Positions 50,349 to 61,189 of a stretch of DNA of 64,000 nucleotides are shown in pieces. Source of the DNA: Prostheceraeus crozeri. Taxonomy: Eukaryota > Platyhelminthes > Polycladida > Euryleptidae. Position 1 is the stretch's first letter; each line of letters starts with the position of its first letter. Under the pieces are notes generated by a model that saw only the letters and a list, made by a program, of their open reading frames with translations, ran no database searches and had not been told where the DNA came from. Where the stretch lies: assembly GCA_907163375.1 (NCBI GenBank), contig CAJQUW010006858.1, positions 1 through 64,000 of the forward strand. Reading direction: 5' to 3'. Both the position numbers and the translations under genes were made by a program.

Positions 50349-50859
50349 ATGACATACATAATGATGACTAGTATCCCAACGTCCTGGGTTGTCGCAAGAG
50401 ACCTTGGATATTCGTTCAAAGCTATAGAAACTGTAACAAATCTCATTGAAAATATCAACGCTGGTGATTTAGTTGATCTACTAATGGATCTAGATGAGCA
50501 TGCTATGAATCATAATTTGGATCGTAGGTGGATAGGGGATTTCTCCATGCTACACTGCAATGATAGTGAAATTAGGAGGATGAAATTGGAACGATATGGA
50601 AAGAAGGAGACATTTGACAGTGATTTAATAAATAGTTCTCCCAATAAAATTGACTTCAGATGGAAATTAGAAGAAGAGACATTTAAATTATTATGTGAAC
50701 AGAACTGCGTTAAGTGTTTTAAACGGGAACGGTCCCTTCTCTTTTTACCATGTTCTCATAACGTTATGTGTTCTACATGTTATGTACCCTTTGAAACTAC
50801 ATCTTGTCCCCTTTGTGATCAAGAAATATTTTCAACAGTCACTGTATATATTGATATAT

Positions 50860-50912
<53 letters not shown>

Positions 50913-50966
50913 ATATATATAATATCACTCATATATATCATGATGAGTCATCATGCACGTCTGTAA
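50349..50966 (+). CDS. UBA-like + C-terminal RING protein (IAP-like E3 ligase)
   Basis: The N-terminal ~45 residues (ARDLGYSFKAIETVTNLIEN and GDLVDLLMDL) look like a UBA domain. A linker with charged helices follows, then a C3HC4 RING: CVKCFKRERSLLFLPCSHNV, MCSTC, SCPLC, with the LPC-x-H pattern of inhibitor-of-apoptosis RINGs. No BIR repeat is present. It would ubiquitinate host or viral targets in the cytoplasm; anti-apoptotic function is a guess. After FSTVTVYI, where IAP-type RING proteins normally end, the frame runs into an AT microsatellite and adds ~35 Tyr/Ile-rich residues. Confidence 0.75.
50860..50908. repeat. (AT)n microsatellite within the UBA-RING gene end
   Basis: About 45 bp of alternating AT. 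Read in frame it yields repeated Tyr-Ile and removes the original stop of the UBA-RING gene. Confidence 0.95.
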
Positions 50967-51179
50967 TTGGTTACTATTGAGTCTTTGTGTGGCTTTTCTA
51001 TATAAGGAGGACATTGTACCGTTCTATTTCAAGCATAATTTGAGGCTAGTACAATGTCAATCAGCATGTCGTTCACTACCAACATTCCCATGTCGTTCAC
51101 TCCCAACACTACCATACCAGTATATTCTATTCTGCCGTAAATATAACTGGTTATAAAGTGGATTTGGTGGATTTGATGG

Positions 51180-51670
51180 AGGGAATAGTTAAGTATTTCC
51201 GCTGCGAAGAGGACGTTGTGGTGCAGAGAATGTTAATGAGAGTCGTGAACAACGCTCTTACACGAGTTGCAAGATTTTGACTCCATGAAGTATTTCGCCC
51301 ACTAGCTGAAACTGAGATTGTGCCGGAATACTCTCGCTGCTACTGCAGCAGTATCCAACGGAAACATAACACATGTCTCCATGACATTATCACCTCCAGC
51401 TACTTTGACGAGAAGGGTGAGAAATGTTAATTGGACTTGTTCACTGAATCGCCATCAATAAGCATCAATGTGGCTGCTCAAGGACATTCTGAGGTGATCA
51501 GTTTGCGGGCATACTATGCCAATATACTAAAAACTTTCCATTCAAAGTCCTGCTGTATGTGCTGTCCTATTTCAAAGCATCTAATGAAAGACATTGAGCA
51601 GCTCATAACTGCTACCAATCAGACTCTAGCCGATGTGAGTGTATATCAGTTTCCATCTTCAACTTGTTAA
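51180..51670 (+). pseudogene. Unrecognised coding remnant
   Basis: Frames in this region (best at 51431-51670, 79 codons: HSKSCCMCCPISKHLMKDIE) look like decayed coding sequence with Cys clusters, lying between the RING gene and the basic-protein gene. No family was recognised. It may correspond to one of the small genes at this position in the palindromic element. Confidence 0.3.
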
Positions 51671-51804
51671 TTGTTTTGTGTAATTTTATAAGTACCAGCA
51701 ACAAACTCTGCGTGATATGTGAATGCTTGCAAGCTTTTGTGTATAATGTTGTAGGTACTAAGCAAAAATTGTAATTGTATTATCTATTTCCATATTAGAA
51801 TAAA

Positions 51805-52200
51805 ATGTCTGTAAAACGCAAGGCATCTTCTCGTCAATCGAAACGCTCCTTCAAACCTTCAAGTCAGTTTAAAAAGGCGTTGCGAAAGTTGAACAGGATG
51901 CATGATAATAAGTGTAAATTGATTCAAAATTCAAGTGATGATTTCATTCGTGATTTAGCTTTTGCAATACACAAATGTCTACCTGTTTACAAGCCTCTAT
52001 TGAATGCTGGCTCTTTGAATAGCATGAATAGCATAAAAAAGTTTTCAAATCTAAGGAGCAGTGATAAGGAAAGGCGAAACTTAATTCAGCGCGGTGGTAG
52101 TGGGTTTCTAAGTATGTTAAATGATATAGGAAACAGTATTAATGGTGTAACCAATAGTCCGCTTGGAAGGATTGCAGCAACTGCTGCAATGTTAATATAA
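51805..52200 (+). CDS. Small basic core/virion protein, second element (131 aa)
   Basis: It begins with a Lys/Arg/Ser-rich stretch, has a central helix (DDFIRDLAFAIHKCLPVYKP) and, after IQRGGSG, a hydrophobic C-terminus. The layout matches the 118-aa protein at 24171-24527, including the GG preceding FLS. A 3' splice site, TTTCCATATTAG, lies six bases upstream and in frame with the ATG, a parallel to the palindromic element. Likely a DNA-condensing or membrane-active virion protein. Intact. Confidence 0.6.
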   Translation: MSVKRKASSRQSKRSFKPSSQFKKALRKLNRMHDNKCKLIQNSSDDFIRDLAFAIHKCLPVYKPLLNAGSLNSMNSIKKFSNLRSSDKERRNLIQRGGSGFLSMLNDIGNSINGVTNSPLGRIAATAAMLI

Positions 52201-52351
52201 CGTTAACGAATCATAAAGTGACACGTCATCACTTTGATCGATGAGTCATATATAGGTGTATATAAGGAAGACGCTTTAATGATATTTCATCACTTTCAAG
52301 TGACAATTCATTTGCGCTGGTTGAAAGCTCCGAATTAGTACTTGTTGAAAC

Positions 52352-52936
52352 ATGACTCAGAAAATGTATACAATCAGAGAGGAAGGTGACGCTTTTGAGC
52401 AAGATCTCTCGAAGATTCGTCCGACACGAAAGGTTCAAGGGATTGGAAATGCATTCTACTATCAAACCTTGAATTATGGTGATGATGGCTTTTATCTTCA
52501 AGTTCCATTTTTCCACAGTAATGGCATGTCTACATCAGGGTATAGCAATATGAGACAAATGCGAGTGACTTTTCCAAAATGGCAACAGGTGACTATAAAA
52601 CTATAGACTCTTTCGCGAAAGAATGTGTTGAGCTGCCTGAAAGTGCTCCCACTCATTGGAGAAAGGCATTAGAGGAAGGAGTTGGTTACAAGGAATTGCC
52701 GGAATTCGATACTGTTTTTAAAATTATCGGATCATTTTCAAGCATTCGATCTCTTTGCAAACGCGATGAAATGTGAGGATCTCAAACGGGGTCGGTATAT
52801 GGGCTTAGTGCACGTTAACGGACTTTATATTGGCTCACATGGTTCGACTGGTAAAGTCGCATCTTTACAAATGAAGGTTCTTCAACTAGTCTATGAACCA
52901 CTACCAATTGATAAATGCTTAATTAACATTGATTAG
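52352..52936 (+). pseudogene. SSB-like protein, second element, frameshifted
   Basis: Three overlapping frames (52352-52606, 52579-52776, 52682-52936) together resemble the first gene of the palindromic arms. The shared part is GRYMGLVHVNGLYIGSHGST followed by KVASLQMKVLQLVYEP. At least two frameshifts break it. After the stop at 52934 the same frame stays open to about 53168 with a basic SKKRGRKSKD segment, like the Lys-rich tail of the homologue, so the stop may also be a lesion. Confidence 0.65.
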
Positions 52937-53205
52937 ACTGCCTCAAGTGATGGGAAGGAAGAGAGCAAAAAGCGAGGGCGGAAATCTAAAGATTGGAATC
53001 TAAAATTGAAGTTGAAGCGCCAAGATGCTGACTTGAAAACTTTCTATAATCCTAATTTTGATGAGGAAACACATGTTTTAATTTGTAAATGCAAATTGAA
53101 AGTTTCTATTCTGAATGTAAATAAACGTGATCTGGAATATGTGTCTGTTTTTTGTTCTAGGCAAAATTAGCGGGATGATGAGTTTAATGTTAATGGAATT
53201 ATAAG

Positions 53206-53841
53206 ATGACAGATTTTCGTCTATTCACTGATCGCACAATGTGTGTCGCTGGACCAAGTCAGTCCGGTAAAACTACATTTGTAACTGAATTGCTACAATA
53301 TAGAAATGAAATGTTTAACAAGGAAATTAAGAGAGTCAAATGGTATTATGGAATATTTCAACCACAACTACATTCTGCAGTTCGCCAGAAAGGTTATGAG
53401 GTGAAGCAAGAGTTGCCATCAACTGAGGATATCAAAGCAGGTTACTTACTAGTATTAGATGATCTATTACGTGAAAGCAAATCTTCAAAGGATGTAACTG
53501 AAATGTTCATTCAAACTGCACATCATAGGGAAGCTTTTATTATCTACATCACCCAAAACATCTTCGATGGAGGGAAAGAGCAAAGAACTAGAAGTTTGAA
53601 TACACTTTGTTTGGCAATATTTAAAAATCCAAGAGATAGCAGTCAGATACATCATCTCAGTAGACAGATATTACCTCAACAACCTAAAGTACTTTCAAAA
53701 ATATATGAAGATGTAACAAAGAAACCACATGGCTATCTATTTATTGATCTAACCCAGGAATGTCCGGAACGACTTCGATTTCGAACAAATATCATACCTA
53801 ATTCCGCTGAACCAATGATAGTTTTCTCGGTTCACAGTTAG
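53206..53841 (+). CDS. Packaging ATPase, second element, intact (211 aa)
   Basis: Walker A GPSQSGKTTF, Walker B LLVLDDLLRESKSSKDVTEM, then IIYITQNIF and KKPHGYLFIDLTQECPE. These line up along the whole length with the ATPase of the palindromic element. A strong 3' splice site (TGTTTTTTGTTCTAG, ending 53160) in the upstream region suggests a spliced 5' leader. It is the only large gene of this element without damage. Confidence 0.9.
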   Translation: MTDFRLFTDRTMCVAGPSQSGKTTFVTELLQYRNEMFNKEIKRVKWYYGIFQPQLHSAVRQKGYEVKQELPSTEDIKAGYLLVLDDLLRESKSSKDVTEMFIQTAHHREAFIIYITQNIFDGGKEQRTRSLNTLCLAIFKNPRDSSQIHHLSRQILPQQPKVLSKIYEDVTKKPHGYLFIDLTQECPERLRFRTNIIPNSAEPMIVFSVHS

Positions 53842-53880
53842 TTTTAAGCAATGTACTTTGTTGCCTTATTATTTTCAAAC

Positions 53881-54525
53881 ATGTCGTATTCAAAGATGGT
53901 AGTCATTCCTCAAGAGGAGTATGTACAATTGACTACATTACAAAGTGCACAGGAAGTCAAAATATAGATCAACCTATTACGAATCAACTTAAGGAACTAA
54001 CACAAAAGGATATGGAAATTCAGAAGATTAAGGATCCCTATCGACGAATGCAGTTAGCAGCTGAAAACATTGATGAGAGGCAACATTCGTGACAAGTTGC
54101 GACGATTTTTAACCTTATCAACACCTCGACCATATCGTGTGCGCGCTGAGCGATTATTTGACTTCATTGAACCACATGTGAAGTTCAATGAGAGGGGAGA
54201 TAATAGATGAAACAACTGGTGATATTATTAGAAATAGTCACATAGATGACCTTCTACAGTATGCTGTCAGAGATGTAAGGCGAAAACTAGGTCACTACAA
54301 GGGTGGACATATTTTCAGAAAATTTTATCTGATCAAAATGTACCTCACAATATTATTGGAGGACCGACTGTGAATGAGTTGGATAAGGGTCACTTACAAG
54401 ATGGATCAAAAAGTAAAACACCCACGATGCCGGTCAAGCGAGAGCTTCATGATCCCGGTGATCTTCAACCAAAAAGAGCTACTAGGCGCTCAATGCGTGT
54501 TGTGAAGGAGTATAGTAAATATTAA
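53881..54525 (+). pseudogene. Conserved unknown protein downstream of ATPase, second element
   Basis: Starts MVVIPQEEYVQLTTLQSA, then breaks. In shifted frames it continues with QPITNQLKEL, IKDPYRRMQLA, FIEPHVKFNERGEIIDETTG and a basic tail ending VVKEYSKY. These segments align in order with the 230-aa protein of the arms. At least three frame changes make it nonfunctional. Confidence 0.75.
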
Positions 54526-54534
54526 GCAAATATG

Positions 54535-55530
54535 AATTAAGCCTTGATTCTCTCATATCATGTCGTTACAAAAATTTTGCTGCTGTTTGAAATCTGCGCT
54601 CGAAGGTAAAGGAGAAGGGGGCATAGAGGTTGATATGGATAGTGGAATATGCTTACCTCTTGAATTTTCAGAATCGCTCGAATCAGGAGACATATCATGC
54701 AAATATTGCTCTTCCAGAATATCATCTGTAGCCTCATCTAACTGGCTATCATGATCTTGATCTTGATCTGCATCATCAACGTGACTTTCGTCTTCAATTT
54801 CTCCATTGACACAGTCATTACTTTGCAGGATGTCTTCAAGCTCAATTTCTTCATCAACGTATTGAAACAGTTGTCTCACTGCTGCAACGGTAGCAGCACG
54901 GCGCGTTCGTTCAGTAATTTCTTACGTCTCATCTCTTGTTCCCACCTTATCACCCGACGATTAGATGGGAATTGTCCAATCAATTCCATTCGAGTCGTCA
55001 CGCGTAATAGGATAATGCATACACTGTTCGGTTTCAATCAATGTTGGTGACTGTATATCCACTTGTGCAGCGTGAGAGTGCACAGTCAGTGAAAGTGTAT
55101 CAAAGAGAAGTTACTATAGTGTATGCGTATTTGTCCAGTCGAAGCCGTTGAGTTATGCTAACACACGTGAACTCATTATTATTCTTGCATGTACTTATCT
55201 GTATGATTACTTAGAATGATTATTTTAGATAGTATTCATTTCTTAAGTGGACAATACTTGGCTATTTCGACATCAGTTATCGCCTTTTATGAATGCGTAT
55301 ACATGTTAATGCATATGGGGTGGAAAATACACCCCATCTGTAAGTTACCAATGTTTGTGTCATTAAAAAATATGGCCTACTTATGTGTGATCCAAATTAT
55401 GCACAGTAGTCAATGTTAATTGTGTAGTAAAGTCATGGAATATCATTCGCCAATACTTAATAGCCTTCCGATAATCCACGAATAAATTTGTAATGGGGTG
55501 GACAAACCACCCCAAACATAAACTAACCTT
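54535..55530. other. Unassigned insertion between ORF8-like gene and integrase remnant
   Basis: Replaces the region where the integrase N-terminus should be. It contains an acidic minus-strand frame (54553-54879, Asp/Glu/Ser-rich, preceded by RRVIRWEQEMRRKKLLNER in another frame), reminiscent of the N-terminus of some DNA-transposon proteins but not identified. Two small hairpins of the form GGGGTG...CACCCC lie at 55319-55337 and 55495-55513. It is probably a transposon fragment. Confidence 0.4.
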
Positions 55531-55640
55531 TAACCGTAATAGATATTTTATCTCGCTATGCTTGGGCACGTGCGCTGAAATATAAACGAGGACCAGAAGT
55601 TGAAGCGGCTTTTCAGAGCATTTTCGATGAGGGGCGTGTT
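55530..55640 (+). pseudogene. Integrase core fragment, second element
   Basis: About 37 codons read TVIDILSRYAWARALKYKRG and FQSIFDEGRVPQRIQT, aligning with the segment before the second catalytic Asp of the palindromic element's integrase. Everything after IQT (second Asp, Glu, chromodomain) is deleted, and the frame fuses into the pX-like gene. Confidence 0.8.
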
Positions 55641-55977
55641 CCGCAAAGAATACAGACCTTTAGATTTTGGTGCAAATGTTGCAGCTGATGCGCTTCAAGG
55701 TGAGGATATTGGTGAATCTATGAAAATGCGCGCGCAGCAATCTGCTATAGACGCATTAGATGAGTTAACAAAGACGAGATGTACCGTTCGGAAGAAGCGT
55801 AGGAAGTCAAGACAAGTTGGATCCGGTCGAGTTACTAAGCAAAGACGCAGGAAAAGTAAAAAGCCGACTAGAGCAGCACGTTCTAAATCTAGACGTCGAG
55901 TGAAAACAAGAAAGCGCAAACGAAATTCCACAGCGACTAGAAACAAGTCAAAACGAAGGAAGACAACATATTTGTAG
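55640..55977 (+). CDS. pX/pVI-like basic virion protein, second element, 5' end replaced
   Basis: From DFGANVAADALQGEDIGESM the sequence matches the DVASDLSRGRSFKSS region of the arms' pX-like protein. It ends with about 60 residues that are mostly Lys, Arg, Ser and Thr. The normal N-terminus with the double-glycine helix is gone: a deletion joined the integrase remnant in frame at about 55660. No ATG of its own precedes the pX part. Confidence 0.65.
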
Positions 55978-56118
55978 AGCTAATACGATGCAGAGTATCA
56001 ATTCGGTTTTGTGTTTCTTCGATTCTCCCCCTCATCAGACAGACATCATCTCAACAATTGTAGACATAGTCCTTACTTACTTTACTTTATCCTTTTAGCG
56101 TCTTCGTTTCCCCTATGA

Positions 56119-56988
56119 CTAGAGGGTTTGACGTTTGATCAACCGTCTCCAATGGTTTCGATCCTGGGCGTCCTCTTCTGTCGCACCAATCCTCGTCAGA
56201 TCATCTTTGACGTTTGCGAGCCAAGTCTTCTTCGGCCTTCCTCGAGGACGCGCTCCTTCCACCACGATGTCCAGTACACGACCAAGGGCTCCTTCTCCGT
56301 TTCTCCTCTTCACATGCCCGAACCACCTCAGTCTTTTCTCCGTGATCACTTCTTCCAACGGGCTAATGCCACACCGACATGCCACTTCACTGCTGGAGAT
56401 GTTATCAGCCAGTGATATGCCGCACATGTAGCGTAGCATTCTCCTGTCGCATGCCCGTAATTGATGTTGCAGTCTTTCTGTCAGATTCCAGGACTCCGCA
56501 CCGTAGAGCAACACAGATCTCACACAAGTGCTGTATACAGTGGCTCTGCACTTCAGCGGGATATGACAGTTGCGTAGAAGACTGGCAAGCTCTTTCCACT
56601 TCTTCCACGCTGATGCAACTCTTGCTTTAACAGCTCGCTCTGATCCGCCGTTGCATGCGAGGAAGTCGCCGAGGTAACAGAAATCGTACACTTCATCCAT
56701 TTCTTGGTCATCACTCTCATAATCGTCTTCATGAGCGCTGCTTAGCACAGTTGGGGAGCGAGACCATGTAGGACAGCGGAAATCGACCACGTAACAAATG
56801 CTTCTCAAGCCGCTGCAGCGCTTGTGGCACCACCTGTTGCATTGACCACAGAGGACCGAGTTGACGCCAACACTCCTTCCACACACACCGCAAGGATACC
56901 TGCCTCCGCGAATGGGTTCGCTGGGTTCCTTTCCGCTCACCATGTATTTGGTCTTCCCGATGTTGACTTTCATACCACACTTTTCCAA
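56119..56988 (-). pseudogene. LINE C-terminal region with zinc finger
   Basis: In the frame following the RT domain: CGMKVNIGKTKYMVSG, then CGVCGRSVGVNSVLCGQCNR and CHKRCSGL, a PHD-like Cys/His cluster, then the C-terminal helical RT thumb and end region (LLYGAESWNLTERL, RLRWFGHVKR). It overlaps the frame of the upstream RT by a few codons, so a frameshift at about 56975 separates them. Confidence 0.85.
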
Positions 56989-57959
56989 TCTCTCCTTCCA
57001 GTGCCCAAACCTCTGACTTCCGTCTTGCTCTCACCAGTCAGAACCAGATCGTCGGCGTATAAGAGCTCCCAGACACCTCCGATCATGCAGTCTCTGGTTG
57101 CCTCCTCCATCACTAGGATGAAGAGAAGTTGGCTGAGAGCGGATCCTTGATGTAGTCCAACGTTGATCCCGAACTCGTCAGATACACCCCCTGCGACGTT
57201 GACTTGTGATTTCGAACCGACATACAGTGACATGACGACATCGATGAGTCGCTCCGGAACACCTTGACGGCGAAATGCCCATGCGACTGTACATCTGGGT
57301 ACCCGGTCGAAGGCCTTCTGCAGGTCGACGAAGATGTGATGGAGTCTCTTCTTCTTTTCCAAAAACTTTTCTTGCAGTCTCCTAACGATGAAGAGTGCGT
57401 CGTTGCAGGATTTTCCTGGACGATAGGCGAACTGCGTGTCCCCGATGCAGACCATTTTCCTCAGACGCTTATCCAGCATCTTCTCGAAGATCTTCATCCC
57501 GTGCTCCAGAAGACGTAGTCCTCTGTACTCGGTGCATTGGAGGGGATCGCCCTTTCCTTTGTACAGAGCGACCGTTAGGCTCTTCCTCCATTCTTGTGGA
57601 CAGACTCCAGTCTTCATGATGTCGTTGAAGATGGAGTGAAGCACCTTCACCGCTGGTTCACCTGCCAGCTTGTACATGTCGCCTGAGACTCTTGTCGGAC
57701 CAGGGGCCTTTCTGTTCTTGAGACTTCGGATAGCTGCTCTAACGTCTTCTAACGTGAAATCTTCGATTGGCCCTTCCACTGGTGTGGTGTCTTCCAACTC
57801 AGTTTCGTTCTCTTCGTTCGAAACTCTCTCAAAATGTTTCTTCCACACTTCTCTCACCTCGTCGACTTTCACATGCAGTGATCCGCTTTCATCTCTGATG
57901 TAATCTGTTCCCTCGATGTCCTTCGTGTCCTTCTTCATTTCAGCTGCTACTCGAAACAT
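56970..57959 (-). pseudogene. LINE reverse transcriptase domain
   Basis: Contains RT motifs in order: ALYKGKGDPLQCTEYRGLRL, FAYRPGKSC, HHIFVDLQKAFDRVPR (motif A with catalytic Asp), GLHQGSALSQLLF (motif B) and ELLYADDLVL (motif C, YADD). The adjoining frames indicate one frameshift on each side. These single-base breaks may be sequencing errors, since the domains themselves are well kept. Confidence 0.88.
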
Positions 57960-58004
57960 CTTGTTCCTACCTTCCGGTGTAGATAGGTCCGCGCTCCACG
58001 ACTC

Positions 58005-59165
58005 TCAGGATTTCCGCTGCGCAACAGCAACACAGCGCTTCGCTTCCCGCTTCTTGTGGCGATAGTCTGCCCTATCTGCATCACAACCTGATTTCTGCCA
58101 CTTTTTGTAAGCAGCCTTTTTGTCCTTAATACTCTGTTGCACTGACTCATTCCACCACCAGGTCTCTCTTTCTCTCCCTCTGTAGCCTTTCGTTACACCA
58201 GAAACTTCCTCACCGGCCTTTGTGATGCTCGTGACAAGGTTGGAGTAACCGCTTTCTTCGCCTTCTTGGCCTTCCATATTTCTCGTGAGTGCTTCTTCGA
58301 ATTCCTTTCTTTTCTCTTCGTTCTTCAGTTTCCATATTTTGATTCTTTCAGCATAAGTCTTTTTCCTTCTTGTACAATCTTTCAGTTCTATGTCCGCTCT
58401 CGTCAGTCTGTGCTGGGTTAGACATTCTTCACCAGGAATAGACGTGCAATCCAGAACTCTGGCTCCAGACATTTTCCTCATCATGAGTAAATCGATCTGT
58501 GTTTCTGCACCACCGTCCTTGTAGGTAATCAGTTTTTCTCTGTCTTTCCTGAACATAGTATTAAGGATTTTCAAGCTGTGGTTCTTGCACACGTTCAGCA
58601 CCATTTCGCCTTCTGCGTTGCGGTTTCCGAATCCATAGAGGCCGAGCACCTCCTCGTAGCCGGCGATGTCGGTACCAATGTGAGCGTTGACATCTCCACC
58701 TACGAAAAGACCATCACCAGAAGGTATGCTGCCGATCTTCTCCTCAACCGTCTCCCAGAAAGCTTCCTTCTCGTCAAGCGGCCTGCCGATCTGTGGCGCG
58801 TAGAAAGAGAATACATGCCATACTGCATCGGCCAGAACAAGTTTCAGACTCATGAGCCTGTCACTGTGTCGGTTCACCTCGATGACTCTGTCTGCCAGCT
58901 CATGCCTTGCCATTATGCCTACACCATTCGAACTGTGTCCATTTCCCACATACCAAAGCTTGTACTTCTGATCCCCGCTACCTAAAGTAGTGCAGCCTTC
59001 GTTTCTGTACCTCACCTCCTGCAAACAACATATGTCAACCTTCCTTCTTGCGAGCATGTCCACGACGTCTCTGCTTCTTCCCCGTAAAGTGCCAACATTG
59101 GCCGTAGCCACTTTCAGTCTTTGAGTGGATTTATAATTATTACCAGATCTGGTGATTCTTCGCAC
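58005..59165 (-). pseudogene. LINE apurinic-like endonuclease domain
   Basis: About 386 codons. The N-terminal part matches the exonuclease-endonuclease-phosphatase fold: VATANVGTLRGR, DICCLQEVRY (catalytic Glu), FSFYAPQIGRPL, FVGGDVNAHIGTD (Asp and Asn) and LMMRKMSGAR, with TQHRLTRADIEL near the end (His). A basic linker rich in WKLKNEEKRKEF follows. The domain nicks target DNA for reverse transcription. It continues into the RT in a different frame near 57960-58005. Confidence 0.88.
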
Positions 59166-60523
59166 CCTCTACCTATCTAAGAGCTGCCAGGAACTGAGGG
59201 CCATTCTGTTGGTTTCCATTGATCATAAAAGTTTGAAGCGGATTTTTTTACACCTCGGATGCCCTTCCTGACAGGCAACCCTCCCCATTTATCCGGGCTT
59301 GGGACCGGCTGTTTCTCGGTCAGAGCAGGCACACGTACTCCAGCTGCATCCTTTTTAGGGGGTACAGGGGAACCAGTAGCCGGGCTTCTAACCCGTACAA
59401 AGCAGCCCCGACCGGTACTTAAGGCTGGGTTAAGTCCCCACAACAAATATCGATGGTAACCAACAGCCTATTCAGTTAGATATCTGCCAATCCTCAAGAT
59501 TATATTGACTGTCAATCCATTGATTTAGAGTTGTGTATACAAATTAAGAAGACTGATGGTACCAATATTGATTCAACTAAGGATAAAGTGGAATTGACAA
59601 ATCTTCCTATTGCCAGTCTGTTCTCAGATGTGTATCTAATGTTGAATGACAAACAGATTGAAGGAGGGGATCGAGCATATCCATATGGAGCATACATACA
59701 TACAATGACGCAATTTCAAAAGCAAGCTAAACAGTCACACTTGCAAGTTTCTGGGTGGTATGATGATCAGCAAGGGAAATTTGATGATGTCTCAAATACA
59801 GGGTTAAAAAGACGAATGGATTTAACAGCTGATTCAAAGGAATTATACTTGAAAGGACCTGTCTATCTTGATTTCCTTCGTCAATCTAGATATCTGCTAT
59901 CACAGGTTAAAATGCAAATAAAATTTATTTGTGCAAATCCTGAGTTCGCGTTAATGGCTTTTGGAGCTACAAACTATCAAATCAACATAAGTAATGCCGT
60001 GCTCAATGTAAAGCGAGTAACAATGAACCCGTCAGTTATCAACGAGCATGCGACAGGATTGAGGAAAAACAATGCAATATATCCAGTTGATCAGTGTGTT
60101 GACAAACTTCACAATTAGTGCGGGATCATCCTCACATGCCTACCCAAATCAAATCTTTTTCCCACTACAATGCCAAAGGCGGTGTATATCACATTTGTGG
60201 AAAATGAGGCATTCGCTGGTGCTTTTGAAAGGAATCCATTCAATTTCCAACACTTTAATGTTAGCAAACTAGCACTCTACCAGGATGGGAAATTTGTATC
60301 TTGCAAAGCATATGAGCCTAATTTCAAAGATGGCAAATTCGCACGTGAATATGGCTCTACTTTCACCGCCCTCAACATGTTTAATACAGATGATTTAAAT
60401 GGAATTACAATGGATATGTACAAGAATGGCTACTTCTTCATTATGTACAATCTCACAGCAGATGCAGATCTAGGTGGTGAAAGCGTAGGAGTTACAAAGC
60501 CTGGAAATCTACGACTGGAGGTA

Positions 60524-60564
60524 TCATTTGAGTCGACTCAAATGAAAGGTGACTAGTCACCTTT
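60524..60564. repeat. Two abutting perfect palindromes (22 bp and 20 bp)
   Basis: 60524-60545 is self-complementary around GAGTCGACTC. 60545-60564 is self-complementary around GTGACTAGTCAC. They share one base, replace the C-terminal codons of the capsid gene and are followed by further inverted segments (GCTATC-TAT-GATAGC at about 60595-60610). Confidence 0.9.
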
Positions 60565-60655
60565 GAAGAAAAAAATTTTCTTGTCTCATTTACGCTATCT
60601 ATGATAGCAAAGTTGAGATAACAAGAATGAGAGACATGACTGTCAGCTATCAGAG

Positions 60656-61118
60656 ATGAGTAACTTAAGCAACATAGAAATCTTGAGGAAAATGAGGAAA
60701 GCTCATCCCTACTCCAAGACAATATTTCTCAATGTCTTTTCTAGAGATAATTTACCTGATTCAATTCCTTTCTGTCCTTGTTCGCTTATCATCAATACGG
60801 ATACCAACAATCTTCCCGGAAAACATTGGATTGCTGTATACATCAATCGTTGTAAAGTGGCCGAATACTTTGACTCTCTTATTCAACCTCGTTTACATGA
60901 TATCGCATTATGGATGAACAGGTTCTCCTGGACTGTTAGGAAAGTGACATCGTTCCCACTTCAAAGTAATACATCTCATGTGCGGTGGCTATCTACTCTA
61001 TTTTGTCAACGAGAGACCATTGAAAAATAACTGTAAAAGTGTTTTAGAACTATTTTCGAAGGACTGTGATAAAAATGATGTAATTCTTACTAAATATGTC
61101 GAAACAGTTTTGAAATAA
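60656..61118 (+). pseudogene. Adenain-like protease, second element, frameshifted
   Basis: The first frame (60656-61030) has the His motif PGKHWIAVYI and the acidic motif AEYFDSLIQP. The catalytic Cys segment (CGGYLLYFVNERPL) is present but in another frame after about 60975, running to a stop at 61116. An AATAAA at 61114-61119 follows as poly(A) signal. One indel therefore separates otherwise complete catalytic motifs. Confidence 0.82.
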
Positions 61119-61189
61119 AGTTTTATGTTGTATCATTAACTTGCTCCCTTTTTCCAAAACAAGGGTTTATAAGGAAAACAAAAACATAT

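Larger units (their letters stand above)
56071..59455 (-). mobile_element. RTE-like LINE, near full length, inserted in the capsid gene
   Basis: Minus-strand element with a 5' region (59455-59170) containing the phrase DKWGGLPVRKGIRGVKK, known from RTE-type LINEs, an endonuclease, reverse transcriptase and a C-terminal zinc finger. It has a 3' end made of a short repetitive tail (plus-strand CCTTACTTACTTTACTTTAT at 56071-56090). No clear target duplication was found. Confidence 0.85.
55988..60556 (+). pseudogene. Major capsid protein, second element, split by a LINE and frameshifted
   Basis: The N-terminus (55988-56065) reads NSVLCFFDSPPHQTDIISTI, matching the capsid start in the arms. After the LINE (56071-59455) the gene resumes near 59463, passes a frameshift at about 59500 (NPQDYIDCQSIDLELCIQI) and runs through 60118 with QIEGGDRAYPYGAYIH and NAIYPVDQ. 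Another frameshift leads to 60170-60556, with RNPFNFQHFNVSKLALYQDG and MFNTDDLNGITMD. The extreme C-terminus is replaced by two palindromes. It encoded a double-jelly-roll hexon. Confidence 0.85.

Noticed and set aside
55317-55514. GGGGTG...CACCCC hairpins as riboswitch or terminator elements
   Set aside because: Two similar hairpins in a decayed eukaryotic transposon fragment are more simply explained as repeat ends.
58578-58985. Plus-strand 135-codon frame opposite the LINE endonuclease
   Set aside because: Antisense shadow of a clear endonuclease domain.
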